From NCBI GenBank assembly GCA_021904315.1, contig CM038917.1, positions 8,416,041-8,480,040 of the forward strand: DNA of 64,000 nucleotides. The letters are read 5' to 3'. Numbering within the stretch: the first letter of the stretch is position 1; every line of letters starts with the position of its first letter. Both the position numbers and the translations under genes were made by a program. Shown piece by piece: positions 1 to 11,552 of the stretch. This stretch comes from Sphagnum magellanicum (lineage: Eukaryota; Streptophyta; Sphagnopsida; Sphagnales; Sphagnaceae). The notes under the pieces are model-generated. The model did not search any database. It saw only the letters and a list, made by a program, of their open reading frames with translations, and was not told where the DNA came from.

Positions 1-850
1 TTTGCAATCTTCTATGATCACTACTTTTATAGCATCTTCAAAAGATGTGACTACTTTTGTAGCTATGATACATTTAAACCCTAAACCTTGTTAACACTTT
101 CATGCAAACCCTCTACTATGGGTCATTGACCTTTTCACTAATGTCACCAATCAACACCTCTGGTAGGTCTAGTTTGAATTTTGAGAAGGCATTTCTGTAA
201 GTAGTGATGTTTGTTCGGTAGAGCTATTCATCTTACCAATAAGCCTTGAAAGATTCTTGAATTGAATTTTGCACCTTTCCTTCAAAACTTGCCTAATGCG
301 CTTCCCACGACTCACCTTTCCTCTTCTTCCCATTCTGCCTCATTAACACCAATTCACATTTTAATAACGTGTGTTTTTTTAACAAATCATATTATTTGAA
401 AAAAATAATTTTAAAGATTAAAGTCAAGGAATAATGGGTATATTTGTGGTATATGCAATATAATAAAACCTTCTCTTTTTTTTTTACTACATTAGGTTTG
501 GGTTTGAATTAGTGAGCCAAAAAATGACCCACTTCACGTATCCTGTCATTTTCCATTTGAAAGTGATAGTTTGTTAAAATGTTAATTTACCACATACTTA
601 TCGCCCCCAAAAACACCCATTTGTGATATAATAATTATCAAACTCTTCACATGACTCACAAAGTTATTTTAATCATATTGAACCACAATGTTTATTAGAT
701 ATTATAAATTTCATAAAGACTAAAAATGATTTCAATCATTTTTTGAATATATTTTCATTTTTTTGTATGATGTGATATATAGTTTTTAGCACAAATATAT
801 TCTAACATCACATCATATTAGATTAAAAAATTTAATTTCTTTGGAATTTG
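1..850. other. AT-rich DNA with no recognised gene
   Basis: I see only AT-rich sequence with stops in all frames. It lies just downstream, in element orientation, of the minus-strand gypsy relic, so it may hold decayed pol or LTR sequence, but no motif supports that. Confidence 0.4.
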
Positions 851-852
851 AT

Positions 853-1191
853 TTATTTGGGTTTTGACCTACCATAATATGTAGAAACATTATGAAAATC
901 CTTTATTATAATGACATGATTGTAGTTCAAACATGGGACCCCTAAAAAATATATATTGTGACAACAATTTTGGCCACCTTGTAATGTGTCTTCACCCTTC
1001 ATCCCATGATCAGTTAGGTCTTCCACCTGAATATTTTCTGTTGGTAAAACCCACAAAGGATTATCACCTGCCTCTTCCTCTAATTCCTTCAATTCCTTTT
1101 CAGACATAAAATCATCATTGCAATATTCAAAACCAAGAAATGTTGATAAAAAACTAACTATCTTTACACCTTTTGCAGCCCTCATTTCCAA
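853..1191 (-). pseudogene. Unassigned ORF downstream of gypsy protease relic
   Basis: This minus-strand ORF of 112 codons follows the protease relic in the same orientation, about 270 bases downstream. It has an acidic stretch (ELKELEEEAGD) near residues 32-42 and no motif I recognise. It may be the decayed spacer between protease and reverse transcriptase of the same retroelement, because such spacers are poorly conserved. No reverse transcriptase motif is visible further left. I would not treat it as a host gene. Confidence 0.25.
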
Positions 1192-1460
1192 CTGAATGTT
1201 GTTGAAATTCTTGTTTAATCTTTCAATACATGCATATTTCGTCTATGTAATTCTTCGCAGCATGTTGATAACATTAAGAGGTAGAAGTTCAACTACCATT
1301 CCTAGCCCATTCCTAACCTATATAATCCCTATAGCTTTATTTTTATCAAAAAATCTAGCCTTAGAAATAGGTCTTAATTATCAATGTCAACATCCAATAA
1401 AACCATTTGGCAGACAACTTTGCCCACTGTTACAGGTATGTTAATGATTCTTCCAAGGGC

Positions 1461-1844
1461 CTATGTAATTATGCTTGAAGCAATCTTGTAGATTTCATGC
1501 CCCGAAACTAGATGCATGATGTTGAATTCTCTGACCACACTTGTGACCATGATTGACATTGATGCCCCATTGTCAATTAAACCTTCAAGCAAAGCCTGTT
1601 TGATCTCAACCACTAGATGAAACGTCTTACTATGATTAGTTTTGTTGATGCAAACCTTTGTAACGGTGGGTGTGGGAATGATTCCAACTACATGTGACTG
1701 AGATGTTTCTACATCTTTCCTCCTTATGGCTAGCTTCACCAGACCTTCAAAATATTCTAGCTTTCTTGAAACTATCAAAATAGTCTCCATGGGTGTTAAA
1801 GAGATTTTACCCCTAATGAAATGTGAATGATTTGATGTTTCCAT
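1461..1844 (-). pseudogene. Ty3/gypsy aspartic protease relic
   Basis: The retropepsin of an LTR retrotransposon cleaves the Gag-Pol polyprotein inside the virus-like particle. Residues 85-103 of this ORF read ALLEGLIDNGASMSIMVTS, the protease flap and active-site context, with the catalytic Asp codon at 1572-1574. The expected Thr or Ser after the Asp is Asn here (D-N-G-A), so the enzyme is probably inactive. The N-terminal part overlaps the end of the gag ORF in another frame, which fits a frameshifted Gag-Pro fusion. The ORF ends without any reverse transcriptase following, so this is a fragment. Confidence 0.75.
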
Positions 1845-2910
1845 TAGCTCCCAAGTTTCTTACATCCATGCCTTCATTGTCATGTAATTCTTTTGTTCCT
1901 CCTCTTGATGTAAATGCTTGCACATGTATCTTTCTCTTGGGCATATGGACACTAGAAAAAACATTGTGTTTGATTTCACATAACCGATTTAGCTCTATTA
2001 GTGTAGTTTCTTCAACATTGACCAATATTTCCAGTAAGTTAACAAATGTAGATGGAGCCTTCCCATTCTTTCTCCAACACTTGTCTTCAATATGCCCCAT
2101 GCATGAACAAAAAAAACATTTCAAATCACAATTTTTTGTGTTATGTCCCCCACCACATTTGGCACATTTTGGCCTTAAATCAATAAGTTTAGGACACGCA
2201 GAGGTGGTATGTTCTTCTAACCTACACAACTAACATTGAATAGTGCTAGCACTTCCTAGGTTATGACTTATTTTTCCATCTACTCCCCTCCCAAAATAGT
2301 TGACTAAATTCAACGCCTAAAGATGTTTGTCAGTATTGGTCTCTCCCAATGCCACTTCCTCTTTTTTTTCCTGTAACGGCTCATAGGGAGTTTCTCCTCT
2401 CTCCCCTATGACCTTTTCCACCTTAATTACAATAGCTAAAAGCTCATCCATATCTTGGTATGTTCTTACCACTAGTAGTTTTTTTAGTTTAGGCCTCTAT
2501 ATGGCTAAAAATTACCTTCACCTTTCTCCATCTAGAATGCGACCTTTAACAAAGAGTTTCTCTGACATATCATAATATAGTTGTACCCTTTGTCTTAGCT
2601 CTTGATGCACTGCATCCATCTTCAACCTTAATTCATCTTCATTATAAATACCATACTTTTGGTCAAGCAATGCTTGTATGCCCAATCATATGGAGTAGGA
2701 TCAAGTTTTTGGTACCAATCTTGAGCTTTCCTTTCAAATTGAGTTTTGTAATTTTGAATAGTTTTTCTTCATCCAATTTTTGAACCTCTACAACCATCCA
2801 TAGTATTTCTGTCCAATCAAAGACATCTTCCATGTCTTTGCCCCAAAATAGTTCATCCATTCCTTCCAGACTAGTCATCCAATTTTTTGAAAACTTGGTT
2901 ACACACATAG
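1813..2910 (-). pseudogene. Ty3/gypsy gag relic with zinc knuckles
   Basis: Gag forms the particle shell and its zinc knuckles bind the RNA. Reading from 2910 downward, the first part contains DWTEILWMVVEVQKLDEEKLF, close to plant gypsy Gag sequence. After frame changes around 2520-2660, the stretch near 2400-2600 is helical and charged. Two zinc knuckles follow: 2128-2166 (CAKCGGGHNTKNC, one residue shorter than the usual CX2CX4HX4C spacing) and 2077-2118 (CFFCSCMGHIEDKC, canonical). Stops near 2230 and the frame shifts show it is dead. The protease relic follows directly, confirming gag-pro order on the minus strand. Confidence 0.75.
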
Positions 2911-3516
2911 TCAGTAATTCTACTCTTTTAATTTTGGTTCATCTTCCTTTTATTTAGACACAATAGATTGAAGCCTATTGCTTCTTATTTTTATGTTGTA
3001 ATTTAGGTCACTTCTACTAATGTATCTCCAATTTAATCTACCATACATATTAGTACAAAAGATCCAACAAAACATATGAGACTCCCCTCCAATATAAGAA
3101 ATCTTCAAAATGTGGTCCCTTTCCTTAATTCTATTGTCTAAATCAGGTTTATAAAACTATGCACAACAATTTCTTATGTGAGTATCTATGGGTACTCGCA
3201 CATCCCTTAACCTAGGTATTGAAATAATATTTTCTCTAACAACTTATAGAACTTCAAGTCATTTGAAAGGGCCAAAAGCTTGTGAAGAAGAACCTGGTTT
3301 CTAAAGCTTGTAGAATTAACCAATGCCTTCCATTAGAATCTGATCAAGTTTTTAACCACAAAGCTACCTTCATGAAGAATCCTACTTGTATCCTCCCCAT
3401 AGCAATATTTTTTACTTTTGCATTTACTGGGTCAAATCCAACAATGACAATAGTTTCAAACCCAATAATCCTTAATATTCGTGTTTTCGTACTAGGCTTA
3501 ATGTGGAAAACCATTT
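2911..3516. other. Probable 5' leader of the gypsy relic, unassigned
   Basis: This stretch lies upstream of the minus-strand gag. Short ORFs on both strands (for example 3344-3526 minus) have no recognisable motif. I could not find a primer-binding site or an LTR boundary here. Confidence 0.25.
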
Positions 3517-3960
3517 TAACGTGCAATCATACTAACATGTACCAAAAACAATTGAAACCACTACTTAATTTTTTGAACTTTGGATTGTAAAAGAAATTTA
3601 ATAATAATAATAATTATATATATATATAATGTTATTGTGAATACATTATGTACAAATCATAAAAATTTGGAATCAATCTAATGAGTGAAAAATAGGTATA
3701 TGGAATTTTAACCTCTTGTAACCATTGCTTAAAAGTTACATAAAAGCAATTTTGACACTTAAAGCACAATTTGAAAATATTTTTGAATGACAGATTTTGG
3801 GATAGTTTTTAATATACACCTTAGCATGATAATATTAAGAAAATTTAAAAGATTTTAAATGTTTTTTTGAAAGACATTTAAAAACTTTTAAGAATATTCT
3901 AAAAATAAAGCAATGGTCTAAGGGGGCAAGTGTGTCTCTTAATATAACATGGTTGGACCT
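3517..3960 (-). repeat. Left arm of a ~440-bp inverted dispersed repeat
   Basis: The reverse complement of this stretch matches 4514-4551 joined to 7012-7424. Examples are GGTCTAAGGGGGC here against CCCCCTTAGACC at 7013, the ATT-rich microsatellite at 3601-3630 against 7332-7352, and the TTTACAATCCAAAGTTC stretch at 7363. The right copy was split by the solo LTR at 4552-7011. The nature of the repeat is unknown; it could be a pair of LTRs or terminal repeats, but I see no clear termini. Confidence 0.7.
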
Positions 3961-4513
3961 TTTATCAAATGTTGAAACCCCTAATTATATATGTCTGCCC
4001 ATGACTTCCAATAGGCAACATTGAATGGCTTGTAATGGAGTAGACTTTTATATGAAGAAATTAGCATGGCTTCCTTCCATTACAAGACTTAACATGTCTG
4101 AAGCTTGAAATGAGTATGATTGCTCATTAGAACTTTCCAATTGCCATTTGAGTTCTTGGATCAATTTTTGACATAGTCTCCAAGTTATGGGCCTTGACAA
4201 TCCTCCACTATTTTCCATTCTCAAAATCTTGTTTCTTATTTGAAATAAATGTTAAATTCTTGGTATGAAAAAATGGGTAAAGTGATTGGGGGAAGAATAT
4301 GACCTTGGTATCCAAATGCCACTGGCCTTTGGAATTTCTTCCTTTTCTTCAAAAATATAAATAGAAGTATTAGGCAATGTAGGAAGTAAAAAAGAACTTG
4401 CACTAAAATTGTGTAATGTTATTTCACCCTCTAGCTCCATCATGCACCTTGTTCCATACATGAGCACGGGTACCAAATCCACTATGGTTAATTGTCACCA
4501 CCAAATCTCCAAC
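3961..4513. other. Spacer between the inverted repeat arms
   Basis: It contains a 76-codon minus-strand ORF (4252-4482) that starts within the spacer and has no motif I recognise. Nothing else stands out. Confidence 0.3.
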
Positions 4514-4824
4514 CTGGGTCCATCCATGTTATTAAAAGCCACATGTGCCCCTGTGAGGCGACTTTCCATCCCTCTACTCCTGGTTCTACAAGGTGACTAT
4601 GCTTGAAAGCACAAATGCTACCGGTGGAGGAAAAATGCAAGTGTATTTCTAGATGTTAGATTGCGTTTATAGTTGAAATTAAGTAGCTTGCCTCCTATGC
4701 ATCATTTACGATTAAAATTGATAAATATATTTCTCAAGCTCACACACTCCACATTCTACAATTTTATGTCAAATTGTCATTCATTTAAACCAATGTTTAA
4801 GGACTCAACACCATGTCCAACATA

Positions 4825-5393
4825 GCTGCAGACCACTAGTCACTTGAAATATTCTTTCCAATGCATAGGTTATTCAAATCCAACTTGCCATAGCTCACTA
4901 GAAAGCTAACTACAAGGCGCATCTTGCTACCAAATCCTAAACTCTACAGCTAAACCAGCAAGAAGTTATGTTATGAAACCTTAGAAGGTTTTACAAAGGT
5001 GATAATTCAACTTGGTTGTAGACCACCAGTCATTTGAAATATTGTTTCTAACACATAGGTTATTCAAATCCAACTTGCCTTAGCTCACTAAAAAGCTAAT
5101 TACAAGGCACATCTTATTACCAAATCCTAAGCTCTACAGCTAAACCAGCAAGAAGTTATGTTACAAAACCCAAAAGGGTTTTACAAAGGTGATAATTCAA
5201 CTTGGCTGTAGACCATTAATCACTTGAAATATTGTTTCTAACACATACTATTATTCAAATCTGGCTTGCCTTAGCTCTTAGATAGCTAAGTAGAAGGCGC
5301 AACTTGTTACCAAATCCTAAGCTTTGTAGTTAAACCGGTAATAAGTTACATTACCAAACCCGAAAGGGTTTGTGAGATTTTTTTAAAAGTTCC
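4825..5393 (+). repeat. Three 190-bp tandem units in LTR copy A
   Basis: Units begin at 4825, 5015 and 5205 with G(C/T)TG(C/T)AGACCA and contain the conserved ACCAAATCCTAA and TAAACC(A/G)G motifs. They lie upstream of the TATA-like box, the position of promoter or enhancer repeats in an LTR U3. The other two LTR copies keep two units each. Confidence 0.85.
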
Positions 5394-5590
5394 AACCTCC
5401 CAACACTATCACTATTCACTTCCATTCCCCCAAAACTATTACAAGATTTTCATTTTACTTTCCTTCCTTTTCCCATATACCAAGACTAATCATTATTTTC
5501 CTCTTCCAGAAGTTTGTGGGAACAAGTATTCAAGATTGAATTGAAAATTATGTCCAGGGAAAGAGAGAACTCCCAATGATTCGAATCCAC

Positions 5591-5600
5591 CTTTTAAAAA
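5591..5600 (+). promoter_or_regulatory. TATA-like box of LTR copy A
   Basis: CTTTTAAAAA followed by GAAGGAGAAGG. The equivalent positions in the other copies read as TTTAAA in the same context (11787-11796 and 45375-45384 on the minus strand). Conservation and its place between the 190-bp and 26-bp arrays suggest a core promoter; transcription start is not shown. Confidence 0.45.
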
Positions 5601-5627
5601 GAAGGAGAAGGAAAATGAAGGTAGATC

Positions 5628-5785
5628 CCAAGCTTGGTGGCTAACGGAATGTTCCAAGCTTGGTGGTCAATGGAAGGTTCCATGCTTGATGGCCAATGTA
5701 ATGTTCCAAGCTTGGTGACCAATGTAATGTTCCAAGCTTGGTGGCCAATGGAATGTCCCAAGCTTGGTGGCCAATGGAAGGTGAA
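5628..5785 (+). repeat. 26-bp minisatellite in LTR copy A
   Basis: About six units of the type CCAAGCTTGGTGGCCAATGG plus AATGTT. It lies just downstream of the TATA-like box and probably falls in the transcribed leader. The short ORFs through it on both strands are products of the repeat. Confidence 0.85.
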
Positions 5786-5999
5786 GGAAAAACACCTTTT
5801 CACCTCTTCCCATTTTCCCCCCAACAAACTTTACTTCAACCTTCAATTTTTTCCTTTGACCTTATGATTTTACTTTACCATGATTCTAAGCCATTACTCA
5901 CACCTTTCGACTATGCACCTCAATGTAATAAGTCTTTCACACCTTCATTATCGATTTGATTTTGATTGAAGATCTGACCTTTTTCCTCTCCTTGAAATT

Positions 6000-6420
6000 A
6001 TGGCATCACGCATGGTCACATTTTACGGGCCCCAAGCCGCACAAGCAAATGAAGAACTGCCTTTAGAGTCATTTCTAGATCTGACCCTAACGCAACATCC
6101 TCGTGATGAAGAACTCAAACCTTGAGAGGTGCATACTCGTCTTGAAGTTGAACCTCCTTGAGCCTAGTACTATCGTATTTCTCTAACTCTCGTACCCCGA
6201 CAATTTTGTTGCAAGTTGACCTTGCTTCTAGTGACGAATTTGAGACCGTTTGTGAAGGTTGTTACGAAACTGAAAATAATTCTATCTTTGCATGGTCTTT
6301 AGTTCTCGGCGTTGGACACTATCGTTGGTTGCGTGGTTCGATTTGTCGATTGCCTCCCAATAGTAAAGCAGATTACCTAATTCGCACCATTCGATGCATC
6401 CTAGATTTCTTGCAGTTATG
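6000..6420 (+). pseudogene. Broken LTR-internal ORF, copy A
   Basis: This is the homologue of the intact 140-codon ORF in the second solo LTR. It starts at the equivalent ATG (MASRMVTFYGPQAAQ), then carries stops where the intact copy has Cys, Arg (CGA to TGA) and Trp, and a one-base deletion near 6180. The second half stays readable: CEGCYETENNSIFAW, VGHYRWLRGSIC and the C-terminal ILDFLQL. It is dead but shows that the frame belongs to the LTR family rather than to one copy. Confidence 0.7.
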
Positions 6421-7424
6421 AACTATCACTATGGCATAACCCTAGATTTTACATGTACTTGCAGCTCTTTGTTGAGCTTATCCCTATTCTAAATAAATGT
6501 TCAGTCATTATGAAACTTTTGTTGCCATTGGCACACTATCACACTATCTATTTAATCGTTAAGTTGTTTCGAATTAACGTTATGTTCATATGGTTTAAAG
6601 ATTATTTTATCTTTATTGAACCTTTCATTAACATCCTTTCAACTGCTTTAAGAATTTCTAACATCCTTACTACTCACTAAATACTAGAACAAGATTAATG
6701 TTGTGTTGAACACCGCGAATTCTGGTGTCTAGTTCTATCCCCAACCCTCTAGAAATTTTTCACCCCTAATTATGCAACAAAGTTTTAAAACTATGGTTAC
6801 CAGCTTTTTGTTGAAGAAAAGAATTAACCCAACACCTTATTGATGAATAATGCATTTCATAAAAGAAAATAACCCCTCCACGCATCAAACGCATTCATCA
6901 TACCCTATGAAGTTGCTAAAAGCCCCTAATAACCTTACCACATTCAAATAACCTTAATGCAACTCTTAAAAATTGAGATTACCGCACATGGTTGTGTTGG
7001 TATGGCTCACAACCCCCTTAGACCATTGTTTTTTTAAAAAAATATTCTTAACATCTTTTTAATCCCTCTTTAAAAAAAATTAAAAATCTTTAACATTTTT
7101 TAATACTATTATGTAAAGGTGTATATTTTTAAAAATCCCAAAATATTTCATAATTTTTTTTTTTCAAATTGTGTTTTTAGTGTCAAAATTACTTTTGAAC
7201 TACTTTTAGGTAGTTTTTAAGTAATGGTTACAAAGCCTTGAAAGTCCTTATACATGTTTTTCACTCATTATATTAAATCCAAATTCATATGATATGCACA
7301 TAATGTATTCACAATAACATTTTATTAAAAAAATAATTTATTATTATTATTATTTTACAATCCAAAGTTCAAAAATTAAATAGTGGTTATGATTGCTAAT
7401 GGTACATGTTAGTATGACTACACC

Positions 7425-10280
7425 CACATGTGCTTGTCTAAGGTCAATGCCAATAATGTGCACCACCCCAAATCCTCGCACCTTAAATATTATAAATCTT
7501 ATGGTTGGAAATGATTCAATCCCTAGTTTGTGAAACTGATGAATGATCTACTATTAAAAAATCTCCTAAGTAGTTAATTCCTAGGCAAAGTCACTACTAT
7601 TGGACCCTAACATTCTTCAGTCATGTTTCTACCCTATAGTTCAACATCATAAACACATTTGTTGAACAAACTTGCTTTGATACCAAAAGAAAAGGCAATG
7701 CCTAATCCACAAATACTAATAATAAAAACACATTTAACAACCAACTTCTGAGAAATTCCAAAGAAAAATGTAACAACATTTCAACATTGAACAAAATATT
7801 TATATCATCTAAACTTTGAACCATGAAGAATCAACTCCATCCAACTTTTCTCTTTTGAGCCCATTGGTTGAATTATGGCAATTTTCAATTTCAATTCCAT
7901 AGCTCACTTTCAAGAAGTTTGTACAAAGAAACAATGACAACCCAAATTGCCGACTATAGGTATGTCCCAACAATCCCAAGATTCTTTAGGTTACAAATCA
8001 ATTCCCTTCAAAGCTCCCACCTGAGTGGGTTCTCCTTCTCACACACACAACACCACTATGTCCTAATAGTACAACATTTCTTTCCACCCAACCCAATTGC
8101 CATAATAAAACCGTTCTCAAAACCCTTTATTTCTTCATCATTTTCTTCAACTTGTCTTTACATTATGCATCTGCCTACACCTAAAAGAGGGCTATGGTGC
8201 AACAAAAAAACAAGGCTCTTTACCTTGAAAATTCCATGGAATTAGGGCACTCATCTTTCACAAACCTCTTCATTGGAACTTATTGCAAGAAAAACCCACA
8301 ACAAACATACATCAACAAACTTGAAAACTGCAAAGATAAACAAATGTAGAAAAAAGCAACTCAAATTTTGATACAAGAACTTAACTTTTCAACACAAGAA
8401 ACCCCCTCATTTACTACAACATTTGCCCTCCATCAATCGCCAACTCCAAAACAATGCAAGATTTTTGCTTGATCAACATCAAACATTGTCATAACCATGA
8501 AGAAAACAAAACAAAATTCATCACATGCAAGCAACAAAATAACACTAAAAGAGAATGAACAACAAATGAAACACAACAACTGCCTCAACACTTCATGATG
8601 ATCAGCCATCCTTTACTTTGGCATTTTCCACCAATCCAAAATATTGCAACTCTTCATCCATTAGGTTGTTTCTTCATCCATACTTTTACTTGGGCCTTGT
8701 TCACATCAAAAAATAGCTAACACATTTTTAAGTCACACCACAACTACCTTATTGTTTGGTGTTATTTTTTGGAATGGGACCCAATTTAAACATCTCTTGT
8801 AATTTAAATCCCCTTCCACTTGTGAAAGTTGATGTTTCAACCCTCCACTTTCTGTCCCACCTTTTGATTCATTTCACATTGTGCCCTTGGAAAGGTTGAA
8901 AATGCACTTCTTTTAGCAATCACTTTGCGAAGATTCACAAAACCAACCATGTCAACTTTAAAATTGGTCCAAAATGGGGGAGTTACAAAAATATGCTCAA
9001 TCCATAGCATGTCTTCCATTCTCACACCCAGATTTTTTTTAAAAACAATTGAAAAAAATGAAAAAAAAAAAAATGAACAGCCTTGGACCCTAGTTTACAC
9101 TTTGGTTCTCCAAACCATCAGCTCTCCTTTAAGCACTCATTTTTTGGTCTAGACCGATTCGATTGTCCCTCCAAAATGAAGCCATCTAGACTAAATCATA
9201 ATTTGATTTGTCTTGGTCATGGACCTTTGTCTAAAGGCCTTGAGACCAATTTAAAGCTCTTGACCAATAAGAATGTTCGATGTCATTAGACCCTCCTCCT
9301 TGGACCCTTGTTTAAAATGGGCCTTAATAACACCCCATTGTTAGGGCATTACGTGGCTAATAAGAAAAGCGAGGTTAGCTCACGCTTTTGCCATAGGGGG
9401 CCTTGGGGGGCTTGGCAGGGCACAAGCAGTCTGTGAAATGGAATGGTCGCTGCTGAGGTTCCTACATATTATGTTCCAAAATTTTATTTTCATATTTTTT
9501 GTAGCCAAATTTAGCTAAATTGTCTTATGAATGATGACCACTTCAGCTACATTAGACAATTGAAACAAAAAGCATTAATCCCAACCATTTGGATATTTGA
9601 TTCTTATTTGGGCATATGTGTGAAAGGATGGGAGAAAGGAGCACTTGCCTTCCTCTTGGCGTTCTGTACAACACAAACAGGTTTAGGACCGAAACTATGT
9701 ATGATTACTACATAGCTATGAAATCTATGTTCTTGGTTGTAAAATTATCCTCCAACCCTTTTATTGGCTATGCAAACCTCACCATTCTCCTACCATGAAT
9801 TACATACAAACAACATCAAAATTATTCAAAACCAAAACCTTTCAAAATCAAAACTTCAATTCTCACAAACTTTGTATTCATACCATAACTTTGTACAAAT
9901 GAAGGTGTTTCTCAAGGTCACAAACACCTCTTTATATATTAACCAAAAGGAAACTAATAAAAAAACTTTCTAAAATTTATCCACCACATGGTTCCCCAAA
10001 TAATCAAAAGGAAACAAAATCACATGGTTCCCCAAGTGATTCCACAATTAATCACAAGGGAACAACATCACATGGTGCACATGACATAAGTCAAGCACCA
10101 TGACCAAATTATGGAATCCTACACCCAATTTACCCCATTAGATAATTATCTAAGTAATTGTGTAATCAAATTACACATCGAGTTACAGTTTCATTTATCC
10201 CATGAACTTAACAACAGCCCAACCTGGGCCTCAACCCTGCCATTTCTCTTCCATATTCCCCCCAGACCAAAACTAACACG
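7425..10280. other. Unassigned DNA between two solo LTRs
   Basis: AT-rich sequence with short ORFs that have no motifs. A longer plus-strand ORF (7868-8245, 125 codons) has low-complexity Ser/Phe/His composition and no recognisable domain. I see no RNA gene and no repeat structure. Confidence 0.35.
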
Positions 10281-10872
10281 CCTATTGTGAACTCTACCGA
10301 CATGGCCATGGCTAGTAGTCTCAATATTTAAAAATTGGGTTAGGAATGTGTGAGTGTGGTGAAGTTATTAGGGGGGTTTAACAACTTTGTGTTAGAATAG
10401 GGGTTGATGAGTGTGCACAAGGTGTGAGAGGGGGGGGTTTAGTTGTCTGAAATACGATATTAGTTGGGTTAGTTCTTTTCTGCAGCAAAGAGTGGATAAA
10501 CCATAGTTTTGGAACCTTACTGGCGGAAGTAGGGATGAGAAATCTCTAGAAGGCTAGGGAAAGAAAAACAAACACCAGAGTTCATGGTGTGCGACAAAAC
10601 ATTGGTCTAGTATTAGTAGTTAGCAAGTAGCAAGAACGCTGGGAATTTATGAAGTAGGGTGAAAGGGTTAGTGAAAGGCCCAATAAAGCTAGAGCAATCT
10701 TCAACCCATAGGAGCGAAGGATTGATTCAAATCAGCTTAATGATTAAATAGACAATGTGATAGTGTGCCAATGATAATAGGAGTTTCATGAGGACTGAAA
10801 TGTTTATTTAGATTATGAGCAAGTTCAGCAAGGAGGTACAAGTACATGTCAAGTCCTAAGCTACGCTTTAGC

Positions 10873-11295
10873 TCATAACTGTAGGAAGTCTAGAATGCGT
10901 CGAATGGTACGAACTAGGTAGTCCGCTTTGCTATTAGGAGGTAGTCGACGAATCGGACCGCGCAACCAACGATAGTGTCCAACGCTGGGAACTGAAGACC
11001 AAGTGAAGATAGAAGTGTCTTCGGTTTCATAACAACCTTCGCAGATAGTTTCGGGTTCGTCACCAGAAGCGGGGTCAACTTGTAATAAGATCACCAGGGT
11101 GCGGGAGTTTGGTGAAATACAATAATACCAAGCTCGAGGGGGTTCAACTTCGAGACGAGCGCGCACTTCGCAAGGTTCGGGTTCTTCATCGCGAGGATGC
11201 TGCGTTAGGGTTAGATCTAAAGATGACTCCGAAGGCGGTTCTACATCCGCTTGTGCGGCTTGGGGCCCGTAGGATGTGACCGTGCGTAATGCCAT
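10873..11295 (-). CDS. LTR-internal ORF, 140 codons, unknown function
   Basis: I do not recognise this protein. From the Met at 11293-11295 it has an acidic, proline-rich N-terminal half (QAAQADVEPPSESS, PRDEEPEPCEVRARLE) and a more ordered C-terminal half with LVILLQVDPASGDE, a CEGCYETEDTS motif, VGHYRWLRGP and a basic helix ending ILDFLQL. An in-frame ATG 25 codons upstream gives 165 residues, but the downstream ATG is the one conserved in the broken copy A. Relics with the same C-terminal motifs exist in both other LTRs. It lies downstream of the TATA-like box and the 26-bp array, so it could be translated from an LTR transcript. It might be an LTR-encoded accessory protein, a captured gene or the start of gag. 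Confidence 0.5.
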   Translation of the reverse strand: MALRTVTSYGPQAAQADVEPPSESSLDLTLTQHPRDEEPEPCEVRARLEVEPPRAWYYCISPNSRTLVILLQVDPASGDEPETICEGCYETEDTSIFTWSSVPSVGHYRWLRGPIRRLPPNSKADYLVRTIRRILDFLQL

Positions 11296-11552
11296 ACTTT
11301 CAAGGAAGAGAGGAAATATCTTCAACAAAATCAAATTGACAATGGAGGTGGGGTGGACTTGTGACATCAAGTTTTGCGGTCATGATTGATAGGCCGAGGA
11401 AGGGAAGAGGAGGTGTAAATGATGGCCTAGGACCATGGTAAAGTAAAAATTTAAGGTCAAAGGGTAAAAAATAAAATAAAATGAAGGTTCAAATAAAGTT
11501 GCTCAAGGGGAAGTGGGAATAGGTAGCAAGGAACCTTCTTCTTCTCCTCCCA

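Larger units (their letters stand above)
4552..7011 (+). mobile_element. Solo LTR, copy A, of a long-LTR retrotransposon family
   Basis: The element starts TGTGAGGCGACTTT and ends GGCTCACA, giving TGTGA...TCACA inverted ends. It aligns end to end with two minus-strand copies at 10286-12627 and 44068-46231. Flanking bases are GCCCC (4547-4551) and ACCCC (7012-7016), a 5-bp target duplication with one mismatch. The order inside is three 190-bp tandem units, a TATA-like CTTTTAAAAA at 5591, six 26-bp repeats, then an ORF relic. No second LTR or internal domain adjoins it, so it is most simply a solo LTR left by LTR-LTR recombination. At 2460 bp it is the longest of the three, through its third 190-bp unit. 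Confidence 0.85.
4514..7424 (+). repeat. Right arm of the inverted repeat, split by a solo LTR
   Basis: Only 4514-4551 and 7012-7424 belong to the arm; the 2460 bases between them are the inserted LTR. Removing the LTR gives a sequence that aligns continuously with the reverse complement of 3517-3960, which independently confirms both LTR boundaries. Confidence 0.65.

Noticed and set aside
60..100. Telomere-like AAACCCTAAACC words (also near 58810-58880)
   Set aside because: Only one or two units occur; not an array.
5594..5867. Overlapping ORFs on both strands with GGQ/WW repeats
   Set aside because: Products of the 26-bp array in LTR copy A.
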